NCBI GenBank assembly: GCA_001724265.1
Contig: MEDY01000082.1
Coordinates: forward strand, 22,231-86,230
DNA from: Rhizaria sp. SCN 62-66
Taxonomy: Eukaryota; Rhizaria, unplaced
Reading direction: 5' to 3'
Length of the DNA stretch: 64,000 nucleotides
A model generated the notes under the pieces. That model was not told the origin of the DNA. It worked only from the letters and a program-made list of their open reading frames with translations, and ran no database searches. The number at the start of each line of letters is the position of its first letter. The stretch's first letter is position 1. The position numbers and the translations under genes are program-made. This document shows positions 57,036 to 64,000 of this stretch, in pieces.

Positions 57036-60000
57036 TCAAGCCCCGTCCTCCTCCTCGTCCTTCTTACCATTCAAGGACGCCGTCGCCACGGCGGCCAGCG
57101 CCGCCCCCGACATCGCCCTCGCCCTCTCGCCACCGCCATTCGCACTCGCACTACGAGTACTGCAACCGCCGCCGCTGCCGCCGTGAGTGCCCGCGCAGCT
57201 CCCGCTGCCGCAGGCGCCGGCGGCGAGCCCCAGCGCGTTGACGAGCACGGGCACCTGCGCCTGGTAGCCGCGCGCCTCGCGCTGCGGCGTCAGCCACGCG
57301 AGGCCGGCGCCGTCGAGGCTGTCGGCCAGCGGCTGCGGGCCGGCCCAGGGCCGCAGCCACCAGAGCAGCCACACAGAGCAGCGCCACGCCGCGCCCAGGG
57401 CGGCGGCGACGCGCGCGCCCACGGTCACTGGGGGCGCGGTCACGGCAGCTTCGCCACTGCTGGTGCCATTGCTGTTGGCGTTGCTGCCGCGGGTATTGAG
57501 AGCCGACTCGGGGTCATGACGCTCCTGCTCCTGCTGCTGCTGCTGCTGCTGCTGTTGCTGCTGTTGCTGCTGCTGCTCGGCGGTGTCGGTGTGAGACGCA
57601 AAGGATGACGTGGCCTCCGACCAGTAGGCCGCCGCCCAGGCCGCCGCCGCCTCCGCCGCGGTCACCACCTTCTCCGCCGCCGCCACCGCCTCGGGCGGCG
57701 GCTCCAGAGCGCCCCAGCCCTCCTGCGCCGGCGCCGCGGCGGCGGGGTCGGAGAAATCGAAAGTTACGCCGCCCGCGCGCTCGTTCGCAAAACGCGCAGG
57801 CTTCTTGGTGGTTGTGTTGCCAGCGGCGCCAGCGCTGTTGGCGCCAGCGCTATTGTCGTTGCTGGTGGCGGCGTCGAGCTCGCTGTCACTCTCGCTATCG
57901 TCGTAGTCGTAGTCGAGCTGCTCGTACGCGCCCTTCTTCTTGCCGCTGCCCTCGCCAGCCTTGTCGGCGCTCGCGCCACTAGAAGCAGCAGCGGCGGCGG
58001 CGGCGGCCTCAGCGGCGGCCTTGGCCTTGAGCTCACGTCGTTGCTGCTTGCTGCGCCTCTTTTGCAGCCTACATTAAACAACAACAAAAGCGCACAAAAG
58101 TGGATATAACATCGTGAGATACAAAATAATAAAGACGAAAATCACTACATCAACATAAAATAAAATCATAGAGCCAAAAAAATATAGATAACTATAAGTT
58201 TCAAGCGTTGCTCGACACGTACCGAGCACGCTCGTTGGCGGCCATGGCCCCCGCGCGCGCCGTATCGGTGACGCCGCAGTGGAACCAGTCCTTGCCCTCG
58301 CGCCGCGTGGCCGCCACCAGCGCGTGCGCGCCGAACGCCCCGCGGCCCGCGCCGCCGCCGCCCGCGCCCTCAGTCGCAGCGTTGCTCGGGCTCGGCTGGT
58401 TGTGCGCGCTCCGGTTCGCTGAGCTGTTGCTGTTGTTGCTGATGGCGGGTGCGAGGCGCGCGCAGCCGCAGAAGGCGGAGAGCAGCGTGACGAGCGCGCG
58501 CGTGCGTTGCCCGGGCGGCGGGCGCAGCACCAGCGCTGGCGGCAGGCCCATCACCGTGGAGACGTTAGCCGCGAGCGAGGGGTAGAGGTACGGATGCAGA
58601 CGCGCCGCGCGTGCGCGCGTGCGGGAGCGCGCGTGGCAGCGCGTGCCCGTCCACCAGCGCTGCACGCGGCGCCAGAAGCGGCGCACGACACCGCCGTTAG
58701 AGCGAGCACCTGCGTTAGCAGCATTAGCAGTAGCATCAGCAGCAGCAGCAGCAGCAGTTGCAGTGGCGTTCGCGCCAGTGTGCGAGCTGTGAGTGAGACT
58801 GCGGCTGTGGTTGCTGCTGCGGTTGTTGCCAGACAGCGCGGTGGTCTCAAACGCGAACACGGGCCGGTCCGTGGGCAGCGGCGACAGCAGCGTCTGGAGC
58901 TTGCGCGCCTCGGTCGCAGTCATGTTGCGCGCGAGGTTCGGCAGCGCCGAGCCCAGCAGCGAGAGTGTGACCAGCTGCGCGAAAGTGCACAGCACCGTGG
59001 CGAGGAGCAGCGAGGCGGAGAACTGGCCGCGGGCCGCGCGCGCGGACCAGCAAAGCCCCGCGCCCGTGGACGAAAGCACCAGCAGGTAGAAGAGCAGGAG
59101 CAGGAACTCGCCTAGATTAGATGGCAAAAAGAAAATGAGATGTAGGAATAAGACATAAAGTAAGTTATTAAGACATAGTAGTTCTACTAACGGAAGAAAT
59201 TAGCAACAACCTGTTTGAAGACCCTGATCTTCAAGTCGATGATCACAATATTTTAAGTTGCCATCCGCACATAATTGTTTTGTTTTGTTTTATCATCGCG
59301 CATAGGACGTACGGTGGTTGCCCGCGCCGACGGCGTTGGCGATCCAGGGGCAGTAGTGGTCGAAGCGCGCGACGCAGAGCCCCGCGCGGCCGCAGTGCGC
59401 GGCGCGCTCCGGCCGCGCCATGCCGCATTGCGTACACGCGGTCGGGTGCACCACCAACGACATGCCCGCGGTCACCGGCGCGCTGTTGCTATTATCATTG
59501 CCGTATGTGGAGACGGAGACGTTGGCGAGCGCGAGCAGCACGCCCGCGGCGGGCGCGGCCGGACCGTGGGCCGTGAGCACAGACACGGGCGCCGGGGTGG
59601 GGGCCGTGCGCGTCACGGTCACCGCGCCAGACCCAGTCCCTGTCGCCGTCTTAGGCCCCATCAGCGCAGCACCGGGGCCGGTGGCGGTGAGGGCGCCGCG
59701 CCGCAGGTCCTCGGTGTGCTGGGCGATGTTGGACTGCGAGAGCAGCTGCGCGCGACGCCGCATCGCGGCCGTGAAGTCAGAGCTGAAGTACCTGCGCTCG
59801 GAGGGGAAGAAATAGAACACAAAAGTGTTAAGGAAGTCAGCTTGGTGATAGCTTGGTGATTGCATTTTGATATGACGATGAATGAATGAAAAATATACGC
59901 CCTATGCATAATGAGGCAAAAAATCATTTGAATCTGGGAATGATACGAATAGCTATATCAAAACCTTGTTTTTGACTGGTCAAAAAAACATACCACGCCT

Positions 60001-61261
60001 CATCAAGGTACCCCGCGTCCCAGGCGGCGCAGCGGCGGTACGCGCGCAGCACCACGGCCACGAGCAGGTGGATGGCGACGCTTGCGAACACGGCCCCCAC
60101 GGTCACCGCGGCGCGAGAGCCGTCGGCGCTGTCGGAGGAGCCCAGGACCCAGTGCAGCGGGTGCAGCTGCGGCGCGGCGGCGTAGAACGCGCTGGCGTAG
60201 GCCGCGAGCAGCGCGAGGTAGAAGACCAGCGGCGCGTTAATGAGCGAGAGGAAGTGCGACGGCGTGAGCGAACGCACTGTGCGCAGCAGCGTCAGCGCCG
60301 TCGCAAACGCCTCGGTGGCCGCCGACGGCGCCGCGGAGCCGCTGTCATCACCGCCGCCGCCGCTGCCGCCGCTGCTGCTGCTGCTGGAGGTGGCTGGGAG
60401 GGTGGCGGCGGAGGCGGCGAGGATGTCACGGCGGTACGACTGTTGGACCTAAAAAAGATATAACACGAACAATATATCGAACAATATATTCATGATGATA
60501 AGATAAAAGCGGGCATTCAGATAAACATTGTGGTGATCGTCATAATGATAAAATATATCTTCGGAATTCCCTCATTATCTTAAACAGAACGAAGACATGA
60601 AGAATAGAACTTCGACTGGTACTAACAAAGCTCGCTTTGCTTCCACTGCAAATGCACGTACTTGACGGCGTGCCTTGGCTACCATAGCGCCGGCGGGGGG
60701 CGCAATGGCCCAGTAGCGCAGGAAGCGCGCGATGGGCGTCGCCCTGAACGACCTCGGACTCGTACTCGCATTGCCAGCATTGCTGCTACTGCTATTGTTG
60801 GTGATACTGTTGTGGCTGCTAGCGTTAATGCGGGGCGCAGATGGCCCGCTGCGGGAGGGCGCGAGCACGGCGGTGTCGTCGCCGTTGTCGTTACCGTCAC
60901 CGTAGGGGCTGCCCGCGCCCGCAGTGGCGTCGTAGGGCGAGTACGGCGTGAACTTGCTCGCGTGCATGGTGTCGGCAGTGATGTCCGCGAAAGGGTCGTC
61001 GTACACAGCACTGCCGCCCGTCGCCGCAGCCGCCTCCAGCGCCAGGCCCTCGCCGGTCGTCGCGGCAGCGGCCGAGCCGGCGGCAGAGGCCGGGGACGCG
61101 AGCATGAGCGAGGCCGGCAGCGGCGGATAGGGGGGGCGGCTGAAGGAGTGAGCGTGCCCCTCGTCGTAGTCGTCGGGCTCTTTGTCGAACAGAAGGCCGC
61201 CACCGGTGTCGTCTCCGGCACCAGAGGACGCGCCTGCAAAGGTGATAAACGGGTCGCTCAT
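57036..61261 (-). CDS. DHHC-family palmitoyltransferase with a DHYC active site
   Basis: Integral-membrane protein S-acyltransferase, probably in Golgi or endosomal membranes. Exons: 61261-60662, 60448-59994, 59791-59313, 59111-58223, 58068-57036; phases agree, 1151 residues, stop TGA. Residues ~475-515 are the Cys-rich catalytic domain: CTQCGMARPERAAHCGRAG, then FDHYCPWIANAVGAGNH. The active site is Asp-His-Tyr-Cys, not DHHC; the catalytic Cys is kept. The usual Asn-Cys-Val-Gly after it reads NAVG, losing a Cys that normally helps bind zinc. Two membrane segments precede it in exon 2 (FLSLINAPLVFYLALLAAYA; VGAVFASVAIHLLVAVVL) and two follow in exon 4 (FLLLLFYLLVLSSTGAGLCW; SASLLLATVLCTFAQLVTL), the standard four-helix layout. 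Both ends are long low-complexity tails, the C-terminal one with poly-Gln. DHYC is also the active site of yeast Akr1, but no ankyrin repeats are present here. Donors are three GTACG and one GTATG. Confidence 0.9.
57530..57576 (-). repeat. CTG/TTG repeat encoding poly-Gln
   Basis: Interrupted CTG-rich run read on the minus strand as about fifteen CAG/CAA codons in the C-terminal tail of the palmitoyltransferase. Confidence 0.8.
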
Positions 61262-61824
61262 TGGGGGGGCGTGCTGAAGGGAGAGAGAGCAAGCGGGGGG
61301 GCGAAGATATGGCTCTCACTCACGCACGGCTGAGAACAACGGACGTGATACTACTAGAGAGTAGTATGAGCCAAGTGTTGTTGCTGTAGATGCGCGATTA
61401 AAAATAAAATGAATTAAAACATGTTGAAGTGCAATGAACTTGACTGCATAAGGATTGACGATCGTATTATCGCGCACGAGATGTGTTTACTAAGTGGCTA
61501 AGGAGAGATGAGCTTGGGCCAAGATTCGTTCCGTCAGCACGAATGACGCGACAAAAACTGTGATATCTCCGCCGTCTGATCGTTCTTTGCTCTGCAACAA
61601 CAAAATCCGAACTTAAAGGATTCTAAAATCTTCATTTTTATTTTTGACACTCTATTAACTTGTGTTAATGCTCTATATCTGGCTCTTCTCTAGACCCCGC
61701 ACACCACACAGAGCGCGCTCTCGACCTCTTTAGCTCTCTCCCTCTCAAAGCGCACACTCTTCAGGCTCCCGCCTGCTCGCTTGCCCCCGCAGCAGCCTAC
61801 TTGCTGTTTGCTCCTGTCCGCACC
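61262..61824. other. Divergent promoter region
   Basis: About 560 nt between the palmitoyltransferase (minus) and COG7 (plus). The 150 nt before ATG 61825 are pyrimidine-rich; no clear TATA box there. Nothing else recognised. Confidence 0.4.
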
Positions 61825-64000
61825 ATGGACTCAACCTCAGTGCTTGCAAAGCCTCCGGTGGGCCCTGCTACGACAGCAGCAGCGCTGACACTCTCAACCT
61901 CTTCTAACGCTGCTGCTGCGTCTTCTGCGTCTGCGTCATCGTCATCAGCGCTGGCGTTCGACGTGTCGTGCTTTGACGACGCGTCCTTTGACCCCGTTGA
62001 CTGGATTAACGCCAACATCAGTGCGCGCCGCACCCAGACCACAAACACAGCCAACGCGAGTACGACCGCTGCCAGCGCCTCGGGCGGCGGCCCGCTCAGC
62101 CCACTGACGCCCGGTCCCGGTGCCGGCGCGCTGGCGCTGCCCTCGCCCGGGCTTGCGTCCCCGGGGCTGCTCGGCGACGCGGCGCGCGCCGACGCGGCGG
62201 CCACGCGCGACCTCATCTCGCGCCTCGCGCTGCGCCTGCGTTTGGCGGCCGACACCACGGGCCAGAGCATCGACATCGGCACCGCCCGTCTCACCGCCGC
62301 GCTGCCCGCCGCCGCCGCCGCCGCGGACGCGCTCGCGGGGGACCTCGCGGGGCTACGCGACGGGCTGGGGCAGGTGCTCGCCGCTGCAAAGGCGCTCAAC
62401 GCGGCTACTGAGGGGCCGATTAACGCCCTAGCGGGCCTCCAGACCCTGCGCGGCAATCTCCTCGCCTGCCAGGTGAGTAACTTGAACAAATCTAAAATTA
62501 TTACCTCGACTGCGTATATAGCTGTTTATCGTGCTGATTTTTTGCTGCAGTCTTATTTCATTTATATCTCATTTATCATTCGATATCCGCCTTGATTCTG
62601 CTGTTTTCTATGGACGACGCTCTCAGGACACGATGCAAGGCGCGCAGTCGTGGTCACGCGCCGTGGCCGCCGCCGAGGCCTCCCTCTCGTTCCCCACCGC
62701 GGCGGCCGCGGCCGCGCCCTCCCAGCAGCAACAGCAGCTGCTGCTCTCGCTTCAGGCCGCCGCGGCGCAGACGGCCGCGCTGCGCGCGCGCGCGCCCGCG
62801 CTGCTGCACCTGCCCAACGCGCCCGCGCGCGCGCAGCAGCTGCTCGCGCTGCAGACCGCCGTGGCGCAGACCGCCGCGCCCGCGCTCGCCGCCGCCGCCG
62901 CGGGGCTTTGGGCGCCGCGCGCGCAGACGCTTCCCGCGGACTCGGCCACAGACTCACACGCGCATGCGCACGCGCAGTCGCACTATGACTCTGGCTCTAA
63001 CCCCGCTGTGTCGTCGCCAGAGTGGGTCTCCGGCGCCGCTAAGGCCGCCGCGCTCGTGCGCGCCGTTGCCGCCGCGGGCGGGGCCGCCGCCGTGGCCGCA
63101 GCAGACGCCACCGCCGCCGCGGCTGCCGCCGCGCTGGCCGCCGCCGCCGTGGCCGCAGTCAACTCCTCCTCGTCCTCGAGCAATAACAGCGACGGCGGTG
63201 TGGCCGCTGCGGTGGCTGCGGCGCTGGCTGCGACCGCGGCGCCGCTCGCGGGCGACATGTGCATCTTTGCCGCGCGCGCCTTCGCCCCCAGCCACATCGA
63301 CAAGGCCGAGGCTGACCGCAACCACAACAACAGTAGCGCCAACAACAGCTCTGGCTCTAGCTCTAGCTCTGCTGCCGGTGCGAACACTGGTGCAGGCAGC
63401 GTCGGCCTGGGCGTGCTCGCCGTGGCGGCTGAGGCCGCGACCGCCGCTCTGGTGCAAGCCCTCGCACTCACTCTCACCCGTCGTGGCAGCAACACCAGCA
63501 TCAACACGATCACCAGTCCAGCCGCTGGCAACGCTGGCGTCAGCGCGGGCGTGGTTGCGATCGTGCGTGTGGTGCTGCTGAAGTGGACCGCGATGCTCTT
63601 GGCAGCCGCGGCGCCCCTGCTGCCCCCTGCCTCGCCGGCGCAGTCGCAGTCAACCAGCATGAACAACAGCAGGGGCAGCAGCAGCGCCAACAGCGGTGTC
63701 CCCGCCTCCGAGACCGAGTCTGTGTGCGTCACCGACGCCGGCGCCAGCGTCGTCCGCTCGCTGTGCAGCGCCGTCGCCCGCGGCGTCGCGCGTGCGCACT
63801 CCTACACTGCGCACGCCGACGCCGACGCCAACGCCAACGCTATCGCTAACACTGGCGCTGGCGCGAGCTCTGGCGCGAATGCGGCTGTCGTTGCTGCGGT
63901 GGCGGCGGCAGTGGCGGCCCCCGGCGGCAGCACCCGCGCAGCCGTCGCCGCCGCAGCCGCCGCCGCCGTGGCCGCCATCAAGGCCGCCGCCACCGCAGCC
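61825..64000 (+). CDS. COG7: Conserved oligomeric Golgi complex subunit 7, 5' part
   Basis: Subunit of the COG tethering complex for retrograde Golgi traffic. Exon 1 is 61825-62472 and exon 2 starts at 62627 and stays open to the window edge (216 + 458 codons seen). The donor here is GTGAGT, the only one of that type in the window. After a short Ser/Ala leader, FDVSCFDDASFDPVDWINAN matches the COG7 N-terminal signature (acidic segment then Asp-x-x-x-Trp-Ile-Asn). A long helical region follows, with GPINALAGLQTLRGNLLACQ leading into SWSRAVAAAEASLS and ALLHLPNAPARAQQLLALQ. This order matches the N-terminal helical bundle of COG7 (tryptophan after the first helix, then a second helical pair). 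Ala-rich and Asn/Ser insertions enlarge exon 2. The C terminus is outside the window. Confidence 0.75.

Overview
This window is nuclear DNA from a eukaryotic microbe. Exons are GC-rich and packed with Asn, Ser, Ala, Gln and Gly homopolymers, while the spacers and introns (about 130-240 nt) are AT-rich. I cannot name the organism. The DNA polymerase is the plant/protist organellar type, which points away from animals and fungi towards an alga or other protist. All gene models were built by eye from open frames, GT..AG junctions, phase agreement and recognisable domains.

Layout, left to right: an RPA1/RADX-like multi-OB-fold protein (minus, running off the left edge); an ABHD17-type serine hydrolase (plus); a six-exon-region macro-domain protein (minus, 5 coding exons); a single-exon helical protein of unknown function (plus); a three-exon non-canonical poly(A)/uridylyl-type nucleotidyltransferase (plus); a small Lys/Ala/Ser-rich protein (minus); a 2235-residue TBC Rab-GAP (minus); a degraded strip at about 39-41 kb with a broken Tc1/mariner transposase; a tandem helical-repeat gene with internal stop codons (minus); an organellar family-A DNA polymerase with 6 exons (minus); a cyclic-nucleotide-binding plus coiled-coil protein with 6 exons (plus); a DHYC-type palmitoyltransferase with 5 exons (minus); and the 5' part of Golgi COG7 (plus, running off the right edge).

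The genes do not form one pathway. Several concern membrane traffic and lipidation (ABHD17 depalmitoylase, DHYC palmitoyltransferase, TBC GAP, COG7). Others concern nucleic acids (OB-fold protein, organellar polymerase, tailing nucleotidyltransferase) or ADP-ribose signalling (macro domain).

Three signals are not explained by the annotation. First, in-frame TAG codons interrupt otherwise continuous coding frames (24123-24125, 43014-43012, and two near 41040). One aligns without gaps to Gln and Asp in sister repeats, and none of the ten genes with a visible end stops at TAG, so TAG may be sense, probably Gln. Second, the 5' splice sites are overwhelmingly GTACG rather than GTAAG. Third, a short DNA word (AAGTACCCCCTTAG and its halves) recurs inside exons of unrelated genes in different frames and on both strands.
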